A stretch of 64,000 bases of DNA from Sphingosinithalassobacter sp. CS137 (GTDB lineage: Bacteria; Pseudomonadota; Alphaproteobacteria; Sphingomonadales; Sphingomonadaceae): the NCBI RefSeq assembly GCF_014334115.1, contig NZ_CP060494.1:2510501-2574500 (forward strand), written 5' to 3'. This document shows positions 54,094-64,000 of the stretch, one piece after another. A program made the position numbers and the translations under genes. Below the pieces are notes generated by a model. The model worked only from the letters and a program-made list of their open reading frames with translations. It was not told where the DNA came from and searched no databases. Each line of letters begins with the position of its first letter. Within the stretch, counting starts at the first letter, position 1.

Positions 54094-55890
54094 TTACGCG
54101 ATCGGCGCGCATTTGGCTTCGAGCCAGGCCTTGTCCTCGCCGTCGACCTGCGGGCCGACGATCTCCAGCACCTTCGCGTGATAGCCGTCGAGCCACTCGC
54201 GCTCGTGCGGCGTCAATAGCGCGGGGTCGATCAGCGTGCGTTCGATGGGGACGAAGGTGAGCGTTTCGAAGCCGAGCATCGTCTGCTCCGCGCCCGCGAT
54301 CTCCTGCTCGACGATCAGCACGAGGTTTTCGATGCGGATGCCGTATTCGCCTGCCTTGTAATAGCCCGGCTCGTTCGAGCAGATCATGCCCGCGCGCAGC
54401 GGCTCGCTCGGGCCGCCGCCGGGATAGTTGGGCGCGGCGATGCGCTGCGGCCCCTCGTGCACCGACAGATACGCGCCGACGCCGTGACCGGTGCCGTGCG
54501 GATAATCGAGCCCCGCCTGCCAGAGGAACTGGCGCGCGAAGGCATCGATCTGGCTGCCCGCGGTGCCGTCCGGGAACACGGCATGAGTGAGCGCGATCAT
54601 GCCCTTGAGCACGCGGGTGAAGCGGTCCTTCATCTCCGCGGTCGGTTCGCCGACGGGCATCACGCGCGTGATGTCGGTGGTGCCGTCTTCATATTGCCCG
54701 CCCGAATCGACGAGATAGAGGCTGCCGGGTTCGAGGCGCAGGCTCGATTCCTCGGTGACGCGATAGTGCGGGATCGCGCCGTGCTTGCCATAGCCCGAGA
54801 TGGTGTCGAACGACGTGTCCTTGAGCACGCCGAGGGCCTGGCGGAATTCGAGCAGCTTGCGCACCGCCGACATCTCGGTGACGCTGCCCTTCGGCGCTTC
54901 CTCCTCGATCCAGCGCAGGAAGCGGACCATCGCGACCGCGTCGCGCGCCTGCGCGGCACGGTGGCCGGCGACTTCGGCGGAGTTCTTGAGCGCCTTGGCG
55001 AGCACTGCCGGATCGCGCACCGGGAGGATGTGCGCGCCGCCTGCGTCGAGCAGGTCGAAGATCGCGGCGACGGCGCGCTCGGGATCGGCGGCGACTCGCT
55101 TGCCCGACAGCTCCTTCAGCGCAGGCGCGAAGGCGTCGCGCGGCTGGACGCGCACGGCATTGCCGAGGTGCTGGCGCACCGCGTCGGTCACCTTTTCGGG
55201 CGCGACGAACAGCTCGGCGGTACCGTCGGAGTGGACCAGCGCGTAGGAGAGCGCGACGGGCGTGTGGATCACGTCCTCCCCACGGATGTTGAACGTCCAG
55301 GCGATCGAGTCGAGCGCCGAGAGCACCACCGCGTCGGCACGGCGCGTCTCGAGCCATTCGGCGATAACGGCGCGCTTTTCGGCCGAGGTCTTGCCTGCCG
55401 CGGCATCGCTCTGGGCGCTGAGCGTGGCAGGCGAGGGGGCGGGACGATCGGACCAGATCGCATCGACCGGATTGGCCGCGACCGGCACCAGCTCGGCGCC
55501 GCGCTCCGCCAGCGCCTTGCTTGCCTCGGCCACCCAGGCGCGGGTGTGGAGCCACGGATCATAGCCGATGCGACCGCCCTCGGGCGCGTGCTCACCCAGC
55601 CAGTCCGACATGCTCGTGTCGGGCACCTTTACATATTGATAGTGATCGGCATCGACCTGTTCGCGCACCTGCAGCGTGTACCGCCCGTCGACGAACATCG
55701 CGGCTTCGGCAGGGAGGATCACCGCGGCGCCCGCCGAGCCCTGAAAGCCGGTAAGCCACGCGAGGCGCTGGGCATAATCGCCTACATATTCGCTCATATG
55801 CTCGTCGGTGAGCGGCACGACGAAGCCGTCGAGGCGCTCCGAACGGAGCTGTTCGCGAAGGGCGGTGAGGCGGTCTGCGTAGGTGGACAT
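54094..55890 (-). CDS. Aminopeptidase P family protein (M24B)
   Basis: A 598-aa Xaa-Pro aminopeptidase of the long, eukaryote-like form: two creatinase-like N-terminal domains (~1-310; YGDYAQRLAWLTGFQGSAGAAVI, then SALDSIAWTFNIRGEDVIHTP) and the pita-bread catalytic domain (~310-598). Metal ligands are visible in YLVDSGGQYEDGTTDITRV (two Asp), GTGHGVGAYLSVHEGP (His), SNEPGYYKAGEYGIRIENL (Glu) and the C-terminal MLGFETLTFVPIE (Glu). It removes N-terminal residues before proline, in the cytoplasm. Divergent from katG over 222 nt. Confidence 0.95.
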   Translation of the reverse strand: MSTYADRLTALREQLRSERLDGFVVPLTDEHMSEYVGDYAQRLAWLTGFQGSAGAAVILPAEAAMFVDGRYTLQVREQVDADHYQYVKVPDTSMSDWLGEHAPEGGRIGYDPWLHTRAWVAEASKALAERGAELVPVAANPVDAIWSDRPAPSPATLSAQSDAAAGKTSAEKRAVIAEWLETRRADAVVLSALDSIAWTFNIRGEDVIHTPVALSYALVHSDGTAELFVAPEKVTDAVRQHLGNAVRVQPRDAFAPALKELSGKRVAADPERAVAAIFDLLDAGGAHILPVRDPAVLAKALKNSAEVAGHRAAQARDAVAMVRFLRWIEEEAPKGSVTEMSAVRKLLEFRQALGVLKDTSFDTISGYGKHGAIPHYRVTEESSLRLEPGSLYLVDSGGQYEDGTTDITRVMPVGEPTAEMKDRFTRVLKGMIALTHAVFPDGTAGSQIDAFARQFLWQAGLDYPHGTGHGVGAYLSVHEGPQRIAAPNYPGGGPSEPLRAGMICSNEPGYYKAGEYGIRIENLVLIVEQEIAGAEQTMLGFETLTFVPIERTLIDPALLTPHEREWLDGYHAKVLEIVGPQVDGEDKAWLEAKCAPIA

Positions 55891-56109
55891 TGGCGTCGAC
55901 TTCCTGCGCCTTGTGCGAGTGGCGCGCTGGTGATGAATCCTGCGCCTCAGCTAGGCAGCTGCGTGCGGTTGCGCAAATATCGCCTTTGGCCGGCTGCCCG
56001 ATCGATCACCCTCAATCGATTCTTTCACTCTGTCTGAGCAAGCTTCCTCGCTTTCCTTCGCCTCACGCATCCGTACCTTGTCCGTAGTATTCAAGATCCG
56101 AGGAGATAG

Positions 56110-58347
<2,238 letters not shown>

Positions 58348-58368
58348 CCGAAAGGTCGAGCACCACAC

Positions 58369-58412
58369 AGGCCCCTTGCCTCCGCTTCCAGTGACGCGGC
58401 GGCAAGGGGCCT
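58369..58412 (+). terminator. Strong hairpin after katG
   Basis: AGGCCCCTTGCC (58369-58380) pairs perfectly with GGCAAGGGGCCT (58401-58412), and an inner CCGC/GCGG stem extends it, giving a 16-bp imperfect stem-loop 22 nt after the katG stop. The following CTTCGT is only weakly T-rich. Likely the katG terminator. Confidence 0.72.
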
Positions 58413-58476
58413 CTTCGTGTCCGACCGTGCGGGCGCAGGCTTTCGGAGCGCGTGCCCGCTGCGCTAAAGGGCCGAA

Positions 58477-60570
58477 ATGAACGACCTTCCCAAGCCTCCA
58501 CGCGCCGCCACGCGGCCCCATCGCAGCGAATATCACGGAATCACCATCGACGATCCCTGGGCCTGGCTGCGCGACCCCGGCTATCCGACCGTGACCGACA
58601 AGGACGTGCTCGCCTATCTCGAGGAGGAGAACGCCTTTTTCGAAAAGGTGATGGCGCCACTGAAGCCGTTGGCCGAGACGCTGTTCGAGGAGATGCGCGG
58701 CCGGATCAAGGAAGACGATGCCACCGTGCCGCAGAAGGACGGCGACTGGCTCTACTGGACCGATTTCGAGATGGGCGGCGAATACCGCCGCTGGTGGCGC
58801 CGCCCGGTCGGCGCGCCCGACGACGGCAGTGCGGACCAGCTGATCCTCGACGAACCGACGCTGGCCAGGGGAAAGGAGTATTTCCGGCTGGGCGCGATCA
58901 GCGTCAGTCCGGGCGGGCGGTTGCTCGCCTATGCTGTCGACGACGATGGCTCGGAGCGGTTCGAGGTCCGGGTAAAGGACCTGGAAAGCGACCGGATGCT
59001 GCCGGACGTGATCCCCGGCACGCTTTCCGAACTCGTCTGGACCGCGGATTCGAAGGGCTTTCTCTATGCGCTGGTGAACGAGCATTGGCGTACCGATCGT
59101 ATCCGCTGGCACAGGCTGGGAGAGCCGGTGGAGCAAGACGTCGAGCTCTATCATGAAGAGGACGAAGGCTATCGCGTCGGCGTCGGCGAGACTCAGTCGC
59201 GGCGGTTCCTGATCCTGTCGACCGGCGATCATGTGACCAGCGAGGTGCGGTTGCTGCCGACCGACGATCCCACCGCCGAGCCGATCCTGGTGCGGCCGCG
59301 GCAGACCGGCATCGAATATGACGTGGAGGAGCATGACGGCACGCTCTTCATCCACACCAACGATACTCACACCAACTGGCGGCTGGTGAAGGCGCCGCTG
59401 GAGGCGCCGGGCGACTGGCGCGAGGTGATCGCGCCGTCCGATCGCTTCTACATGACCGGGGTTACCCCCTTCGCCGATTTCTTCGTGGTCGAGGGGCGTG
59501 CGGACGGGCTCGATCAGGTCGAGCTGCACTGGTACGACGGGCGTCCGCCGCGGCGGCTGGAGTTCCCCGAAGCCAGCTATGTCGCCGGTGCCGGCGACAA
59601 TCCCGAATATGCGATCGAGGTGCTGCGGCTCGGCTATGAATCGATGGTCACGCCCGGCACGGTGTTCGACTATCACCTGGCCGACGATCGGCTCGAGACG
59701 CTGAAGGTCCAGGAGATCCCCAGCGGATATGATCCGGCGAAATATGCCACCGAGCGGCTGAAGATCACGGCGCGGGATGGCACGCCAGTGCCGGTATCGA
59801 TCGTCTATCCGGCCGACTTTCCCAAGGACGGCAGCGGCAAGCTCTATCTCTACGGCTATGGCGCCTATGGCCACGCCATCCCGCCCGGCTTTTCCACCAG
59901 CCGCATGTCGTTCCTCGATCGCGGCATGGCGTTTGCCATTGCCCATATCCGCGGCGGCGACGATCTGGGCCAGCAATGGTATCATGACGGCAAGCTCGAG
60001 AAGCGGACCAACACGTTCAACGACTTTGTGGACGTCGCGAAAGGGCTGATCGACCTCGGGTTCACCAGCGCCGGCAACATCGCCATCGCCGGCCGCTCGG
60101 CGGGCGGCGAGCTGATGGGCGCAGTCGTCAATTCGGATCCCGAGCTGTGGGGCGCGGTGATTGCCGACGTGCCGTTCGTCGACGTGCTGAACACGATGCT
60201 CGATCCCAGCCTGCCGCTGACGCCGGGCGAATGGCCGGAGTGGGGCAACCCGATCGAGGACAAGGCCGCGTTCGAGCTGATCCGTTCCTATTCGCCCTAC
60301 GACAATGTGCGGCCGCAGGCCTATCCGCCGCTGTTTATTTCCGGGGGGCTCAACGATCCGCGAGTGACCTATTGGGAGCCGGCCAAATGGGCGGCGAAGC
60401 TGCGGGCGACGAAGACCGACGACAATGTGCTGCTGTTGAAGACGAACATGGGCGCGGGCCATGGCGGCAAATCGGGCCGCTGGGAGAGCCTGCGCGAGGC
60501 CGCCGACGAAATGGCGTTCGTGCTGTGGCAGCTCGGGCTGGCCGACGGGGTTCGGGCCGGTCCCCCCTAG
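58477..60570 (+). CDS. Oligopeptidase B-like prolyl oligopeptidase (S9A)
   Basis: A 697-aa cytoplasmic serine peptidase cutting short peptides, usually after Arg or Lys. The N-terminal seven-bladed propeller (~75-400) is followed by the alpha/beta-hydrolase domain: LYLYGYGAYGH, nucleophile elbow GRSAGGELMG (Ser541), GGLNDPRVTYWEPAKW (Asp627) and MGAGHGGKSGRWE (His662). The usual RGGGE loop near the oxyanion hole reads HIRGGDDLGQQWY here, an Asp-Asp in place of the common Gly-Glu. ATG 58477 is the only sensible start. Its stop shares CTAG 60567-60570 with the convergent zinc-ribbon gene. Confidence 0.94.
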   Translation: MNDLPKPPRAATRPHRSEYHGITIDDPWAWLRDPGYPTVTDKDVLAYLEEENAFFEKVMAPLKPLAETLFEEMRGRIKEDDATVPQKDGDWLYWTDFEMGGEYRRWWRRPVGAPDDGSADQLILDEPTLARGKEYFRLGAISVSPGGRLLAYAVDDDGSERFEVRVKDLESDRMLPDVIPGTLSELVWTADSKGFLYALVNEHWRTDRIRWHRLGEPVEQDVELYHEEDEGYRVGVGETQSRRFLILSTGDHVTSEVRLLPTDDPTAEPILVRPRQTGIEYDVEEHDGTLFIHTNDTHTNWRLVKAPLEAPGDWREVIAPSDRFYMTGVTPFADFFVVEGRADGLDQVELHWYDGRPPRRLEFPEASYVAGAGDNPEYAIEVLRLGYESMVTPGTVFDYHLADDRLETLKVQEIPSGYDPAKYATERLKITARDGTPVPVSIVYPADFPKDGSGKLYLYGYGAYGHAIPPGFSTSRMSFLDRGMAFAIAHIRGGDDLGQQWYHDGKLEKRTNTFNDFVDVAKGLIDLGFTSAGNIAIAGRSAGGELMGAVVNSDPELWGAVIADVPFVDVLNTMLDPSLPLTPGEWPEWGNPIEDKAAFELIRSYSPYDNVRPQAYPPLFISGGLNDPRVTYWEPAKWAAKLRATKTDDNVLLLKTNMGAGHGGKSGRWESLREAADEMAFVLWQLGLADGVRAGPP

Positions 60571-60749
60571 CGGCGGTTGCGGGTAGCCGGGCGTTCGACG
60601 AGCCGCGTGTCGCGGTGGCATTCGTGGCAATGGGCATAGTCGAACACCGCCGACAGCACCCAGGCCTGGGCCGCCACATCCCATTCGGCCCAGGCGTCGC
60701 GCGTCACTGCCGTGCCGCCGCAGCGTTCGCAGGCATATTCCAGAGCCAC
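60567..60749 (-). CDS. Small zinc-ribbon protein (60 aa)
   Basis: A 60-aa protein with two CxxC-type pairs: YACERCGGTAVTRDAW near the N-terminus and AHCHECHRDTRLVE toward the end, spaced like a zinc ribbon, with a hydrophobic core AAQAWVLSAVFDY between. No family name recognised. The start is taken as GTG 60749 with AAGGA 6 nt upstream; a TTG at 60764 is possible. Role unknown; nucleic-acid or protein binding is typical of such folds. Confidence 0.7.
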   Translation of the reverse strand: MALEYACERCGGTAVTRDAWAEWDVAAQAWVLSAVFDYAHCHECHRDTRLVERPATRNRR

Positions 60750-60844
60750 GGGCGGTCCTTTCAAGCGACACCGTGCGCCGGAATATAGCCGGTCGCGTCC
60801 GAATCGGAGCCGAACCCGATCCGAAACGGACGCAGATTACGGCG

Positions 60845-61276
60845 TCATTCGAAGCCGGCGCCTCCCTCGCGCGGCGCGGTGCGGATCAGCCGCGAGGTGG
60901 CAACCGCCGCCTGGCGATGCACGACGGCGCGGCGATAGTCGGGATCGGTCACCATTTCGAGAAAGGCGTGGGCGCTGGGATAGCGGGCGACGAATGCCGT
61001 ATCCCATGCCTCGTCGGCCGGGCCGGTGAGCACCAGCTCGGGCGCCGCCGACCAGACGATGGTGCCGCCCACGCGGCGGAAGATCGGCCCGCTTTCGGCG
61101 CCATAGCGGGCATAGGCCTCGGCGCCGCTCAGCCCCTCCGCAGCCTGTGGATGCTCCTCGGGATAGGCGGCGCGGGCGCGGAAGCGGACGAGGTTGAGCA
61201 TCTCGATCAGCTGGTCGCGGGGCAGCGCCTTGAAGGCATCGAACTGCGGCCGGCTGGGGTCGATGTGATCGGTCAT
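60845..61276 (-). CDS. DUF1330 domain protein
   Basis: A 143-aa protein of the dimeric alpha-beta barrel (DUF1330) type: FKALPRDQLIEMLNLVRFRARA, then AEAYARYGAESGPIF, GTIVWSAAPELVLTGP and the hallmark WDTAFVARYPSAHAFLEMVTDPDYRRAVVHRQAAV. Related folds degrade small aromatics or haem, but the function of DUF1330 is unknown. ATG 61276 has AGGAG upstream; the extension to 61546 runs over the divergent promoter region. Divergent from the lipase-like gene. Confidence 0.88.
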   Translation of the reverse strand: MTDHIDPSRPQFDAFKALPRDQLIEMLNLVRFRARAAYPEEHPQAAEGLSGAEAYARYGAESGPIFRRVGGTIVWSAAPELVLTGPADEAWDTAFVARYPSAHAFLEMVTDPDYRRAVVHRQAAVATSRLIRTAPREGGAGFE

Positions 61277-61532
61277 GGCGCGGTTCTCCTGATCGTTTCG
61301 CAGCTGGATAGCGCGGCGCACGCGGCCGATTCCACCCCTGAATGGCGCCAAGCGGTTGCATTTCCAACGAAAGCTGACTCTTCCATTCAGGAGTCTGCAA
61401 CTACGCGGCTCCCACAAGGCGTCCCGAATCGGGACGGCGGAGGCACGTCCGCAGAGTCCCTGAATGCAGATGCCCGGAGTTGCCGGAGCGCAGCCGCAGC
61501 GGCGAAACGCGTTGCGACGGAGGATGTTAACC

Positions 61533-62570
61533 ATGATCGACTGCATGAAGCGGCGGCTGCTGTACGCCGCGTCGCAGGCCTATCACCCGCAGATGGAAAC
61601 GGTGCGCCGCAGCGTCGGCTGGACCGCGCCGCCGCTGGTGGTGCAGCGGCGAATCGAGCTGTGGCAGCAGCCGATCGACCTCGCGCTGGTCGGCGCCGTG
61701 CCCGACGGCGTGATCGTGGCGTTTCGCGGTTCGCTTCCTCCCTTTTTCGGCGGGCGGCACGACGGCTGGACCGTGCTGCTCGACTGGCTGAACGGCGGGC
61801 TTTCGGTGTGCCGTTCCGATCCGGACTATTGCGGCGCCGGCGTCCATTGGGGCTTCGCCGAATCGATGGCCCGGCTGTGGAACGACAGCGACGAAGGGCC
61901 CGGCGTGAAATCCGCCGTCCAGACGCTGCTCGATCGCGGCGCGCGCCGCCACCTGTTCGTCACCGGCCACAGCAAGGGCGGCGCGCTCGCCAACCTGGCC
62001 GCCTATCGCGCCGCGCGCCTCGCCGGGTGGCGCGACATGCCGATCAGCGTCGCCACCATCGCCGCCGCCCGCGCCGGCAACGCCGCCTTCGCCAAGGCCT
62101 ATGCCGCCGAGCGGATCGCGTGCCTGCGCTACGAACTGCCCGGCGACCCGATCCCGCACCTGCCGATCGGCCCGGCCAGCCCGCGCTGGGCGCGGCAGCT
62201 CGCCCGGCAAGTGTGGCCCGGGCTGGCCGACAGCGACTATCACTCGGTCGGCGAGCGTGTCGCCCCGGCCGACGGGGGCGGCGTGAACCCGCGCGACTGG
62301 AGGACGGCGCTTGCCGGGCTCAACCTCGCGCGGCGCACTCCTTCGGCCATTGCTTCGCACGCGATCTGCCCCGACTCGGGCTATGACCGGCTGATCTGCC
62401 TGGGCGAGACCGGCTGCACCCATGGCGCCGCGCCGCCGCCGCCGCGCCGTCACGATCGCGAAGGCACGCGATCGACCGTGCCCGCCCGCTGGCGCGAGCA
62501 CCGCCGCCGCAGCGAACCGCCCGAACTGCCCGAGCCGGGGCGCGAGCGGCGGACCTCGCGCCTTTCCTGA
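61533..62570 (+). CDS. Lipase-like alpha/beta hydrolase (class 3 type)
   Basis: A 345-aa soluble hydrolase without a signal peptide. A lipase class 3-like core (~residues 20-260) has VIVAFRGSLPP (oxyanion region), a nucleophile elbow TGHSKGGALANLAAYRA (GHSKGG where most class 3 lipases have GHSLGG), and PGDPIPHLP with a candidate catalytic Asp, then a possible His in DSDYHSVGERV. The last ~60 residues are Arg/Pro-rich and low-complexity. ATG 61533 with GGAGG 9 nt upstream is preferred. Substrate unknown. It is convergent with the KTSC gene, 12 nt apart. Confidence 0.8.
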   Translation: MIDCMKRRLLYAASQAYHPQMETVRRSVGWTAPPLVVQRRIELWQQPIDLALVGAVPDGVIVAFRGSLPPFFGGRHDGWTVLLDWLNGGLSVCRSDPDYCGAGVHWGFAESMARLWNDSDEGPGVKSAVQTLLDRGARRHLFVTGHSKGGALANLAAYRAARLAGWRDMPISVATIAAARAGNAAFAKAYAAERIACLRYELPGDPIPHLPIGPASPRWARQLARQVWPGLADSDYHSVGERVAPADGGGVNPRDWRTALAGLNLARRTPSAIASHAICPDSGYDRLICLGETGCTHGAAPPPPRRHDREGTRSTVPARWREHRRRSEPPELPEPGRERRTSRLS

Positions 62571-62582
62571 TCCGCGGCGCGC

Positions 62583-62786
62583 TCAGCCGCGCCGGAAGGC
62601 GTAGCGATCGCGAATGTGATCGTGAAAGAAGCGGCCGTGCGACGGCGCGGCGAGCAACGCCTCGAACACGTCGCGCGGCACGCCCGCATACCAGTACCAG
62701 CCGCCGGAAATGAAGCGGATCCCGAGCCGGCAGCGGGCGGCGTCATAGTCCACCGCATCCATCATTTCGGAATCGACCGCGATCAT
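62583..62786 (-). CDS. KTSC domain protein (67 aa)
   Basis: A 67-aa protein consisting of a KTSC domain: MMDAVDYDAARCRLGIRF, SGGWYWYAGVPRDVFEALL, then APSHGRFFHDHIRDRY. This short domain often occurs alone beside phage-like or repair genes; its role is unproven. ATG 62786 has AGGA upstream; the frame extends to 62894 without conservation. It lies convergent with the lipase-like gene, and the HTH gene is upstream on the same strand. Confidence 0.85.
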   Translation of the reverse strand: MIAVDSEMMDAVDYDAARCRLGIRFISGGWYWYAGVPRDVFEALLAAPSHGRFFHDHIRDRYAFRRG

Positions 62787-62883
62787 TGCGCGACTTCCTG
62801 CCGCCGGAACCGCAGCGTAGAACGGGCGGACGGCGGCCGGGTTGCCGTGGCGGCTTGCGCGCCGCGATCGGCGGTTTTCCGTC

Positions 62884-62943
62884 GAAGGTCGCACTAAGGT
62901 CGCACCTCAACGCGCGCGCGAGCGCCCGCGCGCACGCGCGAGG
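62884..62943. repeat. GAAGGTC/GTCGCACCTC element with alternating CG, copy 2
   Basis: GAAGGTC, ACTAAGGTCGCACCTC and a long alternating CG run (CGCGCGCGCGAGCG, then CGCGCGCACGCGCG) resemble the block upstream of fghA at 51584-51646. Here it fills the gap between the KTSC and HTH genes. The alternating stretch is a candidate Z-DNA-forming sequence. Confidence 0.5.
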
Positions 62944-62944
62944 G

Positions 62945-63541
62945 CTATTCCACATCATAGGCCTCCACATCGAACACGCCGGGCACGTCGACCGGCTCGC
63001 CCACCATGTCGAACGCGGGCTGCACTCCCTCGACGAAATCCTCGCGGCGCAGGCGCTCGGCGGGCGAGTCGCTGTCGGTCAGCGCTTGGGTGAGCGCGGG
63101 GAGCGCGGCGCGGGCGGCGGCGCGCGGATCGGGAATGTCGACTTCGATCAGCCCCGAGAGATTGCCGTAGCGCATCGCATCGAAATGCTTGAGCAGGAAG
63201 ATGAGCAGCCGATCCGACGGCACGCGCTCCTCGCCGACGCACTCGCCGCGATGCCACACCTGGCGCAGCGTGCCGTTGACGGCACGCTCGAAAGCGATGG
63301 TGGTGAGCCGCTGGCTGGCGATGACGAGCGCCGCGTCCCAGGCGCGGTGGAACGCATCGGCATCGGCCCGCGCGCGCAGCCGATAGGCCGATCGCGGAGT
63401 GAGGCCGACCGCGGCGGCGGCATCGGACACGCAGCCGGTTTCGGCGAGGGTCTCGAGGAACAGCCGCTGCCGCTCGGCGGTCCAGCCGTCGCGGCGGACC
63501 CGGCGCGAAGTAGCGGGGAAATCATGGGACTGATCGGTCAT
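62945..63541 (-). CDS. HTH protein, terminase small subunit-like
   Basis: A 198-aa protein with an N-terminal helix-turn-helix: GWTAERQRLFLETLAETGCVSDAAAAVGLTPRSAYRLRARADADAFHRAW (residues ~20-70), the pattern of phage terminase small subunits and related DNA-binding proteins. The remainder is helical (HFDAMRYGNLSGLIEVDIPDP), ending in an acidic Val/Asp-rich tail. No terminase large subunit or phage structural genes are in the window, so it may be a domesticated or orphan form. ATG 63541 has AAGGAGCC upstream. An AT-rich promoter-like stretch lies at 63582-63600. Confidence 0.78.
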   Translation of the reverse strand: MTDQSHDFPATSRRVRRDGWTAERQRLFLETLAETGCVSDAAAAVGLTPRSAYRLRARADADAFHRAWDAALVIASQRLTTIAFERAVNGTLRQVWHRGECVGEERVPSDRLLIFLLKHFDAMRYGNLSGLIEVDIPDPRAAARAALPALTQALTDSDSPAERLRREDFVEGVQPAFDMVGEPVDVPGVFDVEAYDVE

Positions 63542-63686
63542 GGCTTGGCTCCTTGGTCGCTGAAGGGGCGCGGGAGCCGGGGTATATAACCATATCGGTT
63601 CGTGTAGGACAGCGGAAATCGGAGGGGCGGGTCGGCGGGGCTGGATCTGGAGCTGGGCCGGAATGGGGCTGGGGGGCAAATTTGAC
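63542..63686. other. Promoter-containing intergenic stretch
   Basis: 145 nt upstream of the HTH gene. It contains an AT-rich GGTATATAACCATATCGG (63581-63598), the only such stretch nearby and a plausible -10 region for the HTH gene on the minus strand, then GGGG-rich sequence up to the tandem repeat. No gene is seen. Confidence 0.4.
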
Positions 63687-64000
63687 GTCGCCCCTGCGCA
63701 GGTCGGGGCCTATCGCTGCCGCTGACTCTGCGATGCGGCCTGCGATTGTGCGCCGACCCGCCCGCCGGCACGCGCCGAAACCAGACATGGGCCCCTGCCT
63801 TCGCAGGGGGGACGGGAGGTGCGGCGGGCGTTCCCCTGTCTTCGTCGCCCCTGCGCAGGTCGGGGCCTATCGCTGCCGCTGACTCTGCGATGCGGCCTGC
63901 GATTGTGCGCCGACCCGCCCGCCGGCACGCGCCGCAACCAGACATGGGCCCCTGCCTTCGCAGGGGCGACGGGAGGTGCGGCGGGCGTTCCCCTGTCTTC
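63687..64000. repeat. 157-bp tandem direct repeat (two copies to window edge)
   Basis: Bases 63687-63843 and 63844-64000 are two copies of a 157-bp unit beginning GTCGCCCCTGCGCAGGTCGG and ending CCCCTGTCTTC. I see only two differences: GAAACC versus GCAACC, and GGGGGGAC versus GGGGCGAC. Each unit carries a CCCCTGC-CTTC-GCAGGGG hairpin and GC-rich flanks. The second copy ends exactly at the last base of the window, so more units may follow. No ORF across it looks genuine. Confidence 0.93.

Noticed and set aside
56005..56035. Possible OxyR site upstream of katG (ATCGAT repeats)
   Set aside because: Repeats do not fit the ATAG-N7-CTAT spacing of OxyR, so no site is claimed.
63538..63945. Overlapping minus ORFs across the tandem repeat
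   Set aside because: They are translations of the repeat and its hairpins (Arg/Gly/Pro-rich) and are repeated with the unit, not genes.

Overview
The window is chromosomal DNA of a GC-rich alphaproteobacterium, most likely a sphingomonad (Sphingomonas or a close relative). The signs are MipZ instead of a Min system, 5-aminolevulinate synthase (the Shemin route to haem), a BtaA/BtaB betaine-lipid pair, glutathione-dependent formaldehyde oxidation, and several small proteins of a type I associate with sphingomonads (DUF5818-like, KTSC, a Glu/Arg-rich 55-aa protein). Coding density is high. Many neighbours overlap by ATGA or GTGA, and three convergent pairs share a single CTAG for both stop codons.

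Layout. 1-10.6 kb: the 3' end of acetyl-CoA synthetase, a DUF5818-like protein, NnrU, a POT peptide transporter, a nitroreductase, a YtrA-type GntR regulator, a lipoprotein with one CxxCH haem motif, an acyl-CoA dehydrogenase, a Sua5-type threonylcarbamoyl-AMP synthase, MsrA, GalE and tRNA-Lys. 10.6-17.8 kb: FolK, a family 5 uracil-DNA glycosylase with a coupled small membrane protein, then an agmatine-to-putrescine run (aguA, a Tat-type amidohydrolase, aguB) next to an M28 lipoprotein peptidase. 17.8-25.4 kb: rpsD, trmJ, nrdR, glyA and rpiB, then a DEDD exonuclease, phosphomannomutase/phosphoglucomutase, a membrane J-domain protein and MipZ. 25.5-33.8 kb: panC, a Sel1 protein, topA, a DUF2231/PQQ-type dehydrogenase pair, an ABC-F ATPase and a frameshifted DUF4334 gene. 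34-48 kb: an outer-membrane porin-like protein, a GH43 arabinanase, a YghU-like protein, dprA-plsY, murI, a decayed gene remnant, hemA, a kinase-less membrane sensor-like protein, btaBA, a TraB/GumN protein and a small XRE regulator with its membrane partner.

48-60.6 kb: an alpha/beta-hydrolase-OsmC fusion, a formaldehyde-detoxification run (class III alcohol dehydrogenase, VOC protein, cupin, S-formylglutathione hydrolase, FAD reductase), tRNA-Thr, two overlapping micro-ORFs, aminopeptidase P, KatG and oligopeptidase B. 60.5-64 kb looks more accessory: a zinc-ribbon protein, DUF1330, a class-3-like lipase, KTSC, an HTH protein resembling terminase small subunits, and a 157-bp direct repeat that runs to the window edge.

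Most of the content is housekeeping. I found no CRISPR array, insertion sequence, integrase, toxin-antitoxin pair or clear anti-phage system. The best leads for something new are: the haem lipoprotein; the exported amidohydrolase inside the agmatine operon; the MipZ/J-domain overlap; the kinase-less sensor beside hemA; the 26-aa membrane micro-ORF antisense to a 48-aa gene; the cloverleaf-like palindrome between glyA and nrdR; and the lipase/KTSC/HTH/tandem-repeat module at the right end.
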